A stretch of 64,000 nt of DNA from Massilia sp. TS11. Lineage in GTDB: Bacteria > Pseudomonadota > Gammaproteobacteria > Burkholderiales > Burkholderiaceae_D. Below are positions 49,035 to 57,263 of this stretch, piece after piece; position 1 is the stretch's first letter, and each line of letters starts with the position of its first letter. The position numbers and the translations under genes were made by a program. The stretch lies in the NCBI RefSeq assembly GCF_022012445.1, contig NZ_JAKLTS010000015.1:1-64000 (forward strand). The letters run 5' to 3'. The notes beneath the pieces are model-generated. The model saw only the letters and a list, made by a program, of their open reading frames with translations, did no database searches and was not told the origin of the DNA.

Positions 49035-50168
49035 TTAGCCCTGCGATTGCGAGACCGAGCGGCGAAAACGCAGCGAGGCCAGGGTGAAGAACACAGTGCC
49101 GATCCCCGCGATGGCGAGGAAATCGGGCCAGACCTGGCGGAAGATGGCGCCGCGGTACAGAATGCCCTGGGCCAGGCGCACGAAGTAAGGCGTGGGCGTG
49201 GCCTGCATGATGTTCTGGACGATCTCGGGCATGCTCTCGCGCGGCGTGACCCCGCCTGACAGCAACTCCAGCGGCACGATGGTGAGGATGACCAGCAGCC
49301 CGAATTGCGGCATCGAGCGCGCCAGCGTGGCGAGGAAGATGCCGATCGACGCCGCCGAAAACAGATACAGCGCGGCGCCGCACAGGAACAGCGGAATCGA
49401 GCCGGCGATCGGCACCGCCATCAGGCCCTGGATGATCGCGATCAGGGCCACTGCGGCGCCAATCAGCACGGCCAGGCCATTGGCCCAGATCTTCGCCACC
49501 AGGATCTGGAAGGGCGTCAGCGGCATCACCAGCAGGTGTTCGAGGGTGCCGTGTTCGCGCTCGCGGATGAAGGCGGCGCCCACCAGAATGATGGTCAACA
49601 TCGTGATATTGCTGATCGTCTCCATCACCCCGCCGAACCAGAAGCCCGTCAGATTCGGATTGAAGCGCACGCGCGGCGCGATCCGCACCGGCAGCTCGGC
49701 CCCGTCGCGCCGCCCGGTCAGATATTCATTGAGCTCCTCGGCGAAGATGGTGCGGATGTAGCTGGCGCCGATGAAGGACTGGGTCATGATGGTGGCGTCG
49801 ATATTGACCTGGATGGTCGGACGGCGGCCGGCCACGAAGTCGCGCTGGAAGTTCGCCGGGATCATGATCACGAACGACACCTTGCCGTGATCGAGGGCGG
49901 CGTCCATCTGCGCCAGCGACAGGTGCTGCACCGGCCGGAAGTAAGGCGGCGTGAGCGCGCCGACCAGGCGCTGCGACAGCGGCGAACGGTCCTCGTCGAC
50001 GACGGCCACCGGCGCCTGGCGCAGCTCCTGCGCCACGCCTTTGGCCGCGCTGTAGATGGCGCCGGTGAAGGCCCAGATGATCAGCACCAGCAGCACGGTG
50101 TCCGCACCGAGGCTGCGCAGCTCCTTCAGGCCCAGGCGGAAGATGTTGGTCAGCGAATCGCGCAGCAT
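49035..50168 (-). CDS. ABC-2 type transporter permease (YhhJ/YbhR-like)
   Basis: A 377-residue permease. One N-terminal helix (about 22-42) is followed by a large periplasmic domain (about 45-170) with VAVVDEDRSPLSQRLV, typical of ABC-2 drug exporters, and five further helices from about 175 to 370. IREREHGTLEHLLVMPLTP is the family coupling motif. It pairs with the C-terminal permease half of the RbbA-like protein encoded directly upstream (one base between stop and ATG). The likely role is efflux of toxic compounds with the HlyD adaptor. Confidence 0.9.
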   Translation of the reverse strand: MLRDSLTNIFRLGLKELRSLGADTVLLVLIIWAFTGAIYSAAKGVAQELRQAPVAVVDEDRSPLSQRLVGALTPPYFRPVQHLSLAQMDAALDHGKVSFVIMIPANFQRDFVAGRRPTIQVNIDATIMTQSFIGASYIRTIFAEELNEYLTGRRDGAELPVRIAPRVRFNPNLTGFWFGGVMETISNITMLTIILVGAAFIREREHGTLEHLLVMPLTPFQILVAKIWANGLAVLIGAAVALIAIIQGLMAVPIAGSIPLFLCGAALYLFSAASIGIFLATLARSMPQFGLLVILTIVPLELLSGGVTPRESMPEIVQNIMQATPTPYFVRLAQGILYRGAIFRQVWPDFLAIAGIGTVFFTLASLRFRRSVSQSQG

Positions 50169-50169
50169 C

Positions 50170-52914
50170 TCATTTTTCCTGTTTTGGCAGCAGGGCGACC
50201 GAGGCCGCAGTCAGCACCGGCACAAAGGCCAGCAGCACCGCGAACTGGCCGGCCAGATCGGCAAAGCCCAGCGCCTTGGTGAAGACACCGCGGCACAGGG
50301 TCAGGTAGTAAGTCGTGGGGAAGAACTGGCCGATCCAGTAGGCCATACCTTCGAGCGAACCGACCGGCGTGGTCAGGCCGGAGAACTGAATCGCCGGTAG
50401 CATGGTGAGGATGGCGGCGCCAAACAGCGCCGCGATCTGCGTGCGCGTGAAGGTGGAGATCAGCAGGCCGATACCGGTACTGGTCGTCACATACACGAGC
50501 GTGCCCAGGGCCAGCGCGCCGAGATCGCCCTTGACCGGCACCTTGAACGAGTACACCGCCTGCAGCACCAGCGCCAGAAAACTGATCATCCCCACAGCGA
50601 TATACGGCAGCTGCTTCCCGAGCAGGAATTCGGTGCGCGTCACCGGCGTCACATACAGGTTGGTGATCGAACCCAGTTCTTTTTCGCGCACCACGCCCAG
50701 GGCCATCAGGATCGCCGGGATGAACATCAGCAGCAGCGGGATCACGGCCGGCACCATCGCGTAGATGCTGCGGAAGTCCTGGTTGTAGCGGTAGCGCAGC
50801 GCGATATCGGTGGGCAGCAGCTCCGGCCGATTGCCGGTTTTTTCGGTGATCAGCTTGACCAGGTAGTCCTGGTGCATGCCAAGCACATAGCCGCGCGCCG
50901 TCTCGCCGCGGAAGGGCAGCGCGCCATCGACCCAGACGCCGACTTCGGGACTGCGCAGCAGGCGCAGATCGCGCCCGAAGTTCGGCGGTATCTCCACCGC
51001 CAGCGATAGTTCGCCGCTCTCCATCCGGCGCGCCATGTCGGCATCGTCGCGGATATCGGCGCGGCGGTCGAAATAGCGCGAGCCGGCGATGTTTTCGATG
51101 TAGGCGCGCGACTCGGGCGACTGGTCGCGGTCCAGCACGGCGAAGCGCAGGTTCTCCACGTCGAGCGAAATGCCCAGGCCCAGCACGAACATCAGCAGCA
51201 CCGACCCAATCAGGGCGAAGGCCAGCCGGATCGGGTCGCGCCGCAGTTCAAGCGATTCGCGGTAGGCGATGCCAAGCAGGCGCGCCAGGCTGAAGGCGGC
51301 CGGCGCCGCGGCCTTGCGCACCGCTGCCGGCGTGGGCGCGGCGCTGGGCGCGGGCGTGGCGCTGCGTTCGGCGGCGGTGGCCTCTTCCAGATAGCCGATG
51401 AAGGCTTGCTCCAGACTATCGGCGCCGCGCGCGGCCTGCAGCGCGGCCGGGCTGTCGCTGGCCAGCACCCGCCCCGCATGCATGAGCGAGATGCGGTCGC
51501 AGCGCTCGGCCTCATTCATGAAGTGAGTCGAGATGAAGATGGTGACGCCCTGCTCGCGCGAGAGCTCCACCAGCAGCGCCCAGAATTCATCGCGCGCGAT
51601 CGGGTCGACGCCCGAGGTGGGTTCATCGAGGATCAGCAGGCGCGGACTGTGCACCACTGCCACCGCCAGCGACAGGCGCTGGCGGATCCCCAGCGGCAGC
51701 GCGGCGGCCGGCATGTCGACATACGGCGCCAGGCCAAAGCGCGCGGTCAGCGCCGCGATGCGCGGGCCGATCTGCGCGGCCGGCAGATGGAACAGGCGCG
51801 CATGCAGGTCCAGGTTCTGCATCACCGTCAGTTCGCCATACAGCGAGAACGACTGCGACATGTAGCCGACCTGGCGCCGGCTCTCCAGATTACCCGCGTC
51901 CACCTGATGCCCGAACAGGCGCGCCTGCCCGGCCGTGGGCGGCAGCAGGCCGGTAAGCATCTTCATCGTGGTGGTCTTGCCGCAGCCATTCGAGCCGAGA
52001 AAGCCGAAAATCTCGCCGGTGCCGATTTTGAAGCTCACGCCATCGACCGCGGTGAAGTCGCCGAAGCGCTGGGTCAGGCCCTCGGCCTCGATCGCCCAGG
52101 CCTGCTGATCGGCCGGGCGCGGCGGAATCACCAGCGCCTGGTGGCCACGGCGGCGCTCCTCCGGCAGCAGGCGGATAAAGGCCTCCTCCAGCGTGGCGCT
52201 GCCGGTCTGCGCTTTCAGTTCGCTGGCCGAACCGGTGCCGACCACGCGGCCCGCGTCCATCGCCACCAGCCAGTCAAAGCGCTCGGCCTCCTCCATGTAG
52301 GCGCTGGCCACCAGCACGCTCATGCCCGGACGACGCGCGCGGATGGTGTCGATCAGCTCCCAGAACTGGCGGCGCGAGAGCGGGTCGACGCCGGTCGTGG
52401 GTTCATCGAGAATCAGCAAATCGGGGTCGTGCACGAGGGCGCAGCACAGGCCCAGCTTCTGCTTCATGCCGCCCGAGAGCTTGGCGGCCGGCCGGTCGCG
52501 GAAAGGCGCGAGGCCCGTGGCCGTCAGCAGTTCATCGATGCGGGCGGCGCGCTCGGCGCGGCCCTGGCCGAACAGGCGGCCAAACGAGTCGACATTCTCG
52601 GCCACCGACAGGCTTGGGTAGAGGTTCTTGCCCAGGCCCTGAGGCATGTAGGCGATGCGCGGCTGGACGCGGCTACGGAAGCGCCGCTCGCTCAGGTCCC
52701 CGCCGAACACCCGCACCTCGCCCGACTGCAGCTTGCGCGCACCCGCCACCAGCGCCAGCAACGAGGACTTGCCGACACCATCGGGCCCGATCAAGCCGAC
52801 CATGACCCCGGCCGGCAGCGCGACGCTGACATCGTCGAGCGCCGCCACCGCGCCGTAGCGCAGGCTGACGCCGGCCAGACTGGCGACGGCAGAGGGCTGC
52901 GGATCCGTGCGCAT
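50170..52914 (-). CDS. rbbA: ABC transporter fusion: two ATPase domains plus ABC-2 permease (RbbA/YhiH-like)
   Basis: A 914-residue fusion. ATPase 1 has Walker [10 protein letters not shown] at 43-51, signature [11 protein letters not shown] and Walker [14 protein letters not shown]. ATPase 2 (about 285-500) has Walker [11 protein letters not shown], a degenerate signature ([11 protein letters not shown]) and Walker [15 protein letters not shown] Pro/Ala linker follows, then a six-helix ABC-2 permease (about 540-910) with [13 protein letters not shown]-like first helix and [20 protein letters not shown]. coli RbbA has the same architecture and was described as a ribosome-associated ATPase, but the operon with HlyD, permease and a CerR-type regulator points to drug export. 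Confidence 0.9.
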   Translation of the reverse strand: MRTDPQPSAVASLAGVSLRYGAVAALDDVSVALPAGVMVGLIGPDGVGKSSLLALVAGARKLQSGEVRVFGGDLSERRFRSRVQPRIAYMPQGLGKNLYPSLSVAENVDSFGRLFGQGRAERAARIDELLTATGLAPFRDRPAAKLSGGMKQKLGLCCALVHDPDLLILDEPTTGVDPLSRRQFWELIDTIRARRPGMSVLVASAYMEEAERFDWLVAMDAGRVVGTGSASELKAQTGSATLEEAFIRLLPEERRRGHQALVIPPRPADQQAWAIEAEGLTQRFGDFTAVDGVSFKIGTGEIFGFLGSNGCGKTTTMKMLTGLLPPTAGQARLFGHQVDAGNLESRRQVGYMSQSFSLYGELTVMQNLDLHARLFHLPAAQIGPRIAALTARFGLAPYVDMPAAALPLGIRQRLSLAVAVVHSPRLLILDEPTSGVDPIARDEFWALLVELSREQGVTIFISTHFMNEAERCDRISLMHAGRVLASDSPAALQAARGADSLEQAFIGYLEEATAAERSATPAPSAAPTPAAVRKAAAPAAFSLARLLGIAYRESLELRRDPIRLAFALIGSVLLMFVLGLGISLDVENLRFAVLDRDQSPESRAYIENIAGSRYFDRRADIRDDADMARRMESGELSLAVEIPPNFGRDLRLLRSPEVGVWVDGALPFRGETARGYVLGMHQDYLVKLITEKTGNRPELLPTDIALRYRYNQDFRSIYAMVPAVIPLLLMFIPAILMALGVVREKELGSITNLYVTPVTRTEFLLGKQLPYIAVGMISFLALVLQAVYSFKVPVKGDLGALALGTLVYVTTSTGIGLLISTFTRTQIAALFGAAILTMLPAIQFSGLTTPVGSLEGMAYWIGQFFPTTYYLTLCRGVFTKALGFADLAGQFAVLLAFVPVLTAASVALLPKQEK

Positions 52915-52920
52915 GCCGAT

Positions 52921-53901
52921 TTACCGCGGCGTCAGCGCAGCCGGCCAGGGCGTGTTCGGCACGGTCAGCACATAGGCCACGCCGGGCATGCCAGGCTTGG
53001 CCAGTTCCGCGTGGGCGGCCAGCCAGGCCGGCTCCACCTGGACCTTCACGCGGAACATGAACTTCTCACGCTCGTTGCGGGTTTCGACTTCCTTCGGCGT
53101 GAACTGCGAGCGCGGCGCGACAAACACCACGCGCGCCGGAATCACCTGGCCCGGCAGGGCATCGAGCACGATGCGCGCGGGGCTATTCAGGGCGACCTTG
53201 CCGGCCTCGCTGGTCGGCAGGTAGACGGACATGAACACATCGGACAGATCGAGCAGGGTCAGCACCTTGCCGCCGGCCGCGATCACCTCGCCCGGCTGGG
53301 CCAGGCGATACAGCACCCGCCCCGCCAGCGGCGCCTTGAGTGCGGCATCGGCGATGGTCACCTTGAGCGCATCGACGCGCGCTTCGGCCGCCGTGACGGC
53401 CTCGCCGGCTTCGCGCAGGCGGCTGCGCGCAGCCGCGGCGCCTGATTCGGCCGTCTGCAGGGCGCTCTGATCGCGGTCGAGCCGATCGCCGGAGAGGAAG
53501 CCGCGCTTGACCAGTTGATCGGTGCGCCCCAGGGTCAGGCTGGCCAGCTTCTGCTGGCTGTTACTGCTGTCCACCCCAGCCCGGCTTTCCGCCACCGCGG
53601 CGCGCGCCTGGGCCACCTGGGCCTGGGCGGCGCGCAGTTGCGCCTGCAGGTCCGCCACATCGAGGCTGGCCAGCACCTGATCGCGCACGACGGCATCGCC
53701 CTCGCGCACGGCCACGGTGGCCAGCCGCCCGGCCACCTTGGTGGCGACATCGACCTCGGTGGCCTCGAGCCGCCCGTTGCCGAGCGCGATACCCGGCGGC
53801 AGGCTGGTCTGATGCTGAGACCGCAGCAGCAGGAAAATGGCCACGCCGACCACCAGCAGGATCACCAAGGCCGACCAGCGGCGCAGTGTGAGGAAAGACA
53901 T
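52921..53901 (-). CDS. HlyD-family periplasmic adaptor (YhiI/YbhG-like)
   Basis: A 326-residue membrane-fusion protein. A single N-terminal membrane anchor (LVILLVVGVAIFLLL, about 11-26) is followed by a biotinyl-lipoyl-like half (GRLATVAVREGDAVVRDQVLA), a helical hairpin of roughly 80-190 and the returning lipoyl half with LKAPLAGRVLYRLAQPGEV, then a beta-barrel. It should link the RbbA/permease pair to an outer-membrane TolC. GGGAGTGGAG before the ATG at 53901 fixes the start; an extra ten in-frame codons are not used. First gene of the operon; the stop is six bases before rbbA. Confidence 0.92.
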   Translation of the reverse strand: MSFLTLRRWSALVILLVVGVAIFLLLRSQHQTSLPPGIALGNGRLEATEVDVATKVAGRLATVAVREGDAVVRDQVLASLDVADLQAQLRAAQAQVAQARAAVAESRAGVDSSNSQQKLASLTLGRTDQLVKRGFLSGDRLDRDQSALQTAESGAAAARSRLREAGEAVTAAEARVDALKVTIADAALKAPLAGRVLYRLAQPGEVIAAGGKVLTLLDLSDVFMSVYLPTSEAGKVALNSPARIVLDALPGQVIPARVVFVAPRSQFTPKEVETRNEREKFMFRVKVQVEPAWLAAHAELAKPGMPGVAYVLTVPNTPWPAALTPR

Positions 53902-53946
53902 GGCTCCACTCCCTTTAACCCGCCACAGCACCAGGCCCGGCGAAAT

Positions 53947-53972
53947 TCATTCATTTGAATGACTTCATTCTA
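53947..53972 (-). promoter_or_regulatory. Palindromic candidate operator and -10 element of the HlyD-RbbA operon
   Basis: TCATTCA-TT-TGAATGA (53947-53962) has perfect 7-base arms. On the minus strand a TAGAAT (53967-53972) lies just upstream, placing the predicted start inside the palindrome. A further half-like TTCATTC overlaps at 53964-53970. This layout suits repression by the CerR-like regulator encoded at the end of the operon. Confidence 0.6.
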
Positions 53973-54024
53973 CTCCGAGGGATTCCTGTGGAAAACATGT
54001 CCAAATCAAAATTTCGAATAAATC

Positions 54025-54037
54025 GGGGTCAGACCCC
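54025..54037. repeat. GGGGTC-A-GACCCC palindromic repeat, copy 3
   Basis: A 13-base palindrome in the noncoding stretch between the HlyD operon and the tRNA. With its right flank (CATTTATCTG) it matches, in reverse orientation, the copy at 76-99, sharing 22 bases with at most a small difference. Confidence 0.65.
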
Positions 54038-54074
54038 ATTTATCTGCTGGGCAAGGAAGCGCCTGGGGATATTG

Positions 54075-54099
54075 AAAAATGGGGTCTGACCCCATTTTT
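54075..54099. repeat. AAAAATGGGGTC-T-GACCCCATTTTT palindrome, copy 4
   Basis: A perfect palindrome with 12-base arms around a single T. It is followed by a T-run and could act as a terminator on either strand. It lies 38 bases from copy 3, in opposite orientation of the central base, and 14 bases before the tRNA terminator. Confidence 0.65.
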
Positions 54100-54112
54100 T
54101 CCGAGGCGCAAT

Positions 54113-54139
54113 AAAAAAGCCAACCGGCTAGGGTTGGCT
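54113..54139 (-). terminator. Intrinsic terminator of tRNA-Gly
   Basis: On the minus strand AGCCAACC pairs with GGTTGGCT around a six-base loop and is followed by TTTTTAT. It begins about 18 bases after the tRNA 3' end. Confidence 0.8.
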
Positions 54140-54156
54140 GTCGCGACGGTGCTCTG

Positions 54157-54230
54157 TGGAGCGGGTGATGGGAATCGAACCCACGTATCAAGCTTGGGAA
54201 GCTGGCGTTCTACCATTGAACTACACCCGC
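54157..54230 (-). tRNA. tRNA-Gly (anticodon CCC)
   Basis: A 74-base cloverleaf including an encoded CCA end. The acceptor stem GCGGGTG/CACCCGC is perfect, the D stem is GTTC/GAAC, the T arm is GTGGG-TTCGATT-CCCAT, and the anticodon loop TTCCCAA reads CCC, decoding GGG. The anticodon stem CCAGC/GCTTG has one C-U mismatch at positions 28-42. Promoter and terminator are both visible, so it is a single-gene transcript. Confidence 0.93.
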
Positions 54231-54240
54231 AGCGCCCCGC

Positions 54241-54270
54241 ATTCTACGCGAAACCCGGCAAGTCTGGCAA
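54241..54270 (-). promoter_or_regulatory. Promoter of tRNA-Gly
   Basis: On the minus strand TTGCCA (54265-54270) and TAGAAT (54241-54246) are 18 bases apart. A GC-rich discriminator (GCGGGGCGC) follows up to the tRNA 5' end, as expected for a stringently controlled stable-RNA promoter. Confidence 0.6.
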
Positions 54271-54333
54271 AGTCCCCCGATTGTGGAGCCTCTGCAACCT
54301 GCCCGTCACAGGTATTGGGTATTATGCAAGGCT

Positions 54334-55983
54334 ATGAATCCACAAAGCATCAAATTCCGGCTCATGGCGGTCACCATCACGCTGATGGTGGTCGCGGTCC
54401 TGGTTCGGATTCTGGTCGCCATGCCGATCGCTCAGGAAGAGGTGGAGCGCTCGACCGAGGACCAGACCATGTCGCAGGCGACCTATGTCGCCCAGGACAT
54501 CGACGAAGCGATCCGCGCGCGCCTGCTGATGGTCAGCTCCCTTGCCTCCGCCCTGCCGCAGAACCTGCTGACCCAGGGCGATGCGCTGGAAGCCTGGCTG
54601 GGCGAGCGCCAGCGCATGGCGCCGCTGCTCGACCGCGGCCTGACCGTCCTGCCCATCGATGGCAATGGCGTGCTGGCCGACTATCCGCCCGTGGCCGCGC
54701 GCGGCAAACTCAATTACCGCGATACCGAATGGTTCCAGCGCGCGCTGGGTAGCCGCGGCGCGGTGCTGTCGCGCCCTGCGCGCGGGCGCATCAGCGCTGA
54801 GCCGATCCTGATTTTTGCCGCCGCCGTGCGCGATGCCGATGGCCGCGCACGCGCTGTGCTGGCCGGTGTGGCGCGCCTCGACGCGTCCAGCCTTCTGGGC
54901 CGCGTGCAGGGCCACCATGTGGGCCGCAGCGGCGGCCTGCTGGTGGTGGCGCCCGACGATCGCCTGTTCGTCGGCGCCAGCGATCCGGCCATGGTGTTCA
55001 CGCCGCTGCCGCCAGCCGGCGTCAATCCGCTGCACGACAAAGCCATGAACGGCTTCCGCGGCAGCGGCATCACCACCAATGCCCAGGGCGTGGAGGAGCT
55101 ATCCGCCATCGCCAGCGTGCCGACCACCGGCTGGTTCGTGGTGGCGCGCGTGCCCACGCGCGAGGCCTTCGCCGTGATGCAGTCGTTTAAACGCGTGGTC
55201 CTGACGTTCGGCCTGGCCTTTTCGGCCCTGCTGATCGCCATCATGGTGCTGGCGCTGCCGCGCATTCTGCGCCCTCTCAGCACGGCCGCCAGCGCGATGC
55301 GCGATATGGCCGATGGCAAGCGCGAACTGGCGCCGCTGCCGGTGCAGGCCGATGATGAAGTGGGCCAGATGCTCGAGGGCTTCAATCATCTGGTCAAACG
55401 CCTGCGCGAGAAAGAGGCGGCGCTCGAAGCGAGCGAGGCGCGCATGAGCTACATCGCCCATCATGACTCGCTGACCGGCCTGTATAACCGCGCCATGCTG
55501 GAAGACCACCTGCAGCAGGCCATCGCACGGGCGGCGCGCGGACCGGCCGTGTTCGCGCTGCTGTTCATCGACCTCGATGGCTTCAAGCCGGTCAACGACG
55601 CCCACGGCCACGATGTCGGCGACGCCGTGCTGGTGGAAGTGGCGCAGCGCCTGAGCGCCGGGCGGCGCCGCACCGATACCGTGGCGCGCCAGGGCGGCGA
55701 CGAATTCGTGGTCCTGCTGGCCGACCTGGAGCAGGGCCGCGCCGATGCCGAGGCCATCGCGCGCCATTATCTGCAGGTGCTGGCCGAGCCCTATCTGGCG
55801 GGCGAAGTGCGCGTCAACCTGTCGGCCTCGATCGGCATCGCCATCTATCACGGCATTGCCTTGTCCGGGTCGCAGCTGATGTCGCGCGCCGACACGGCCA
55901 TGTACGCGGCCAAGCGCGCCGGTAAGAATCAGTACTGCATCTACGACGAAGCGCTCGACAGCAATCTGGCCCGCTTGGCATAA
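54334..55983 (+). CDS. Membrane diguanylate cyclase (Cache-HAMP-GGDEF)
   Basis: A 549-residue c-di-GMP synthase. N-terminal helix (about 9-31), a dCache-type periplasmic sensor (about 35-285), a second helix near 290-312, HAMP (about 312-370) and GGDEF (about 385-540). The active site GGDEF is at 454-458, and an I-site RRTD lies five residues before it, so product inhibition should work. The ATG at 54334 begins the typical MNPQSIKFRL N-terminus; an in-frame extension overlaps the tRNA promoter and is not used. The stop is seven bases before the NHLM-type HlyD gene, so the two are very probably co-transcribed. Confidence 0.92.
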   Translation: MNPQSIKFRLMAVTITLMVVAVLVRILVAMPIAQEEVERSTEDQTMSQATYVAQDIDEAIRARLLMVSSLASALPQNLLTQGDALEAWLGERQRMAPLLDRGLTVLPIDGNGVLADYPPVAARGKLNYRDTEWFQRALGSRGAVLSRPARGRISAEPILIFAAAVRDADGRARAVLAGVARLDASSLLGRVQGHHVGRSGGLLVVAPDDRLFVGASDPAMVFTPLPPAGVNPLHDKAMNGFRGSGITTNAQGVEELSAIASVPTTGWFVVARVPTREAFAVMQSFKRVVLTFGLAFSALLIAIMVLALPRILRPLSTAASAMRDMADGKRELAPLPVQADDEVGQMLEGFNHLVKRLREKEAALEASEARMSYIAHHDSLTGLYNRAMLEDHLQQAIARAARGPAVFALLFIDLDGFKPVNDAHGHDVGDAVLVEVAQRLSAGRRRTDTVARQGGDEFVVLLADLEQGRADAEAIARHYLQVLAEPYLAGEVRVNLSASIGIAIYHGIALSGSQLMSRADTAMYAAKRAGKNQYCIYDEALDSNLARLA

Positions 55984-55990
55984 TCGCCGG

Positions 55991-57256
55991 ATGAGCACCC
56001 CGACGCCGACCCTGCCCCCGCCCGAAGCCGTGCGCGAGTTCGACCGCCACGTGGCGCGCGTGGGCTGGCGCGGTTGGGGCATGCTGGCCCTGCTGGGCGC
56101 GATTCTCGCGGCGATCATCGTCTGGTCGGCCGTCGGCGACGTGCCGACGCGGGTGCGCGGCAGCTGCATCATCATGCATCCGGCCGGCGTCACCGACGTG
56201 ACGACCGACGTGGCGGGCCGCATCACGGCCCTGCTGGTCAAGCCGGGCGACAGCGTCAGCGCGGGCCAGGAAGTGGCGCTGGTGGCCACGCCCGACCTGT
56301 ACGAAAAAATCCAGTCGGCACGCCAGTCGGTGGCCGATCTCGAGGCCGAAGCGCGCGTCGCGCGCGAGCAGACCAGCAACAGCGTGCGTCTGGCCCACGA
56401 CAGTCTGGCCGAGCAGCGCGCCGCCCTGCAGCTGCGCGCGCGCAGCGATCAGAAACGCATCGCGCTGCTGGAGCAGCAGGTCGACATCAATAATCGCATC
56501 CGCAAGGAAGGCCTGATCACCGAGCGCGCCGCCGCCACCACGCCGCTCGATCTCGCCGACGCCCGCGCGGCGCTGGAAGACACCCAGCGCAAGCTGGTCG
56601 ACATCGACAAGCAGGAGGCCGACCTCGCGCGCAAGAGCAGCGGCACCCTGGCCAAGCTCACCCTGCAGATCCAGGATGCGCGCCGCGCGCTGGCCGCACT
56701 CGAAAACCAGGAGGGCGCGGTGACGCGCCTGCGCGCGCCGACAGACGGCAAGGTGGTCGAGGTCAAGGCGGGGCTGGACGCGCCGGTCAAGCGCGACATG
56801 GCGGTGCTGTCGCTGGAACGCATCGATAACGCCGGACGCGAGCTGGAAGCGGTGATGTATGTGTCGGCCGCGGATGGCAAGAAGATCGCGGCCGGGCAGG
56901 ACGCCGAGCTGCTGCCCAGCCACGCCAAGCGTGAGGAGCATGGCATGCTGCGCGCGCGCGTGCGCACCACCTCGGCCTACCCGGCCTCGCCCCAGGGCCT
57001 GTTGAACACCATCGCCAATCCGGACCTGATGCGCGAACTGGCGCGCGGCACGGCCACCTATGAGGTGCGGCTGCAGCTGCTCAAATTGGGGCCGGGCGCC
57101 GGTCCCGGCAACCCGTATCAGTGGACCAGCGCAGGCGGCAACCGCGTCGCCATTTCGAGCGGCGCCCTGTGCCAGGGCGAGATCCTGGTCCAGCACGAAA
57201 AGCCGGTGGCCATGGTGCTGCCGATCTTCCGCAGCACCGTCAAGCAGGGCCAGTAA
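55991..57256 (+). CDS. NHLM bacteriocin system secretion protein (HlyD family)
   Basis: A 421-residue membrane-fusion protein of the NHLM (TIGR03794-type) group, which works with the paired NHLM ABC transporters in exporting ribosomal peptides with nitrile-hydratase-like or Nif11-like leaders. An N-terminal cytoplasmic tail of about 28 residues precedes one membrane helix (about 29-49). Lipoyl halves follow (GRITALLVKPGDSVSAGQEV and RLRAPTDGKVVEVKAG), with a coiled coil from about 105 to 235 between them. The C-terminal domain ends VAMVLPIFRSTVKQGQ. It is on the strand opposite to the transporter genes and follows the diguanylate cyclase. Its 3' end is eight bases from the convergent TolC-type gene. 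Confidence 0.85.
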   Translation: MSTPTPTLPPPEAVREFDRHVARVGWRGWGMLALLGAILAAIIVWSAVGDVPTRVRGSCIIMHPAGVTDVTTDVAGRITALLVKPGDSVSAGQEVALVATPDLYEKIQSARQSVADLEAEARVAREQTSNSVRLAHDSLAEQRAALQLRARSDQKRIALLEQQVDINNRIRKEGLITERAAATTPLDLADARAALEDTQRKLVDIDKQEADLARKSSGTLAKLTLQIQDARRALAALENQEGAVTRLRAPTDGKVVEVKAGLDAPVKRDMAVLSLERIDNAGRELEAVMYVSAADGKKIAAGQDAELLPSHAKREEHGMLRARVRTTSAYPASPQGLLNTIANPDLMRELARGTATYEVRLQLLKLGPGAGPGNPYQWTSAGGNRVAISSGALCQGEILVQHEKPVAMVLPIFRSTVKQGQ

Positions 57257-57263
57257 GCGCGGT

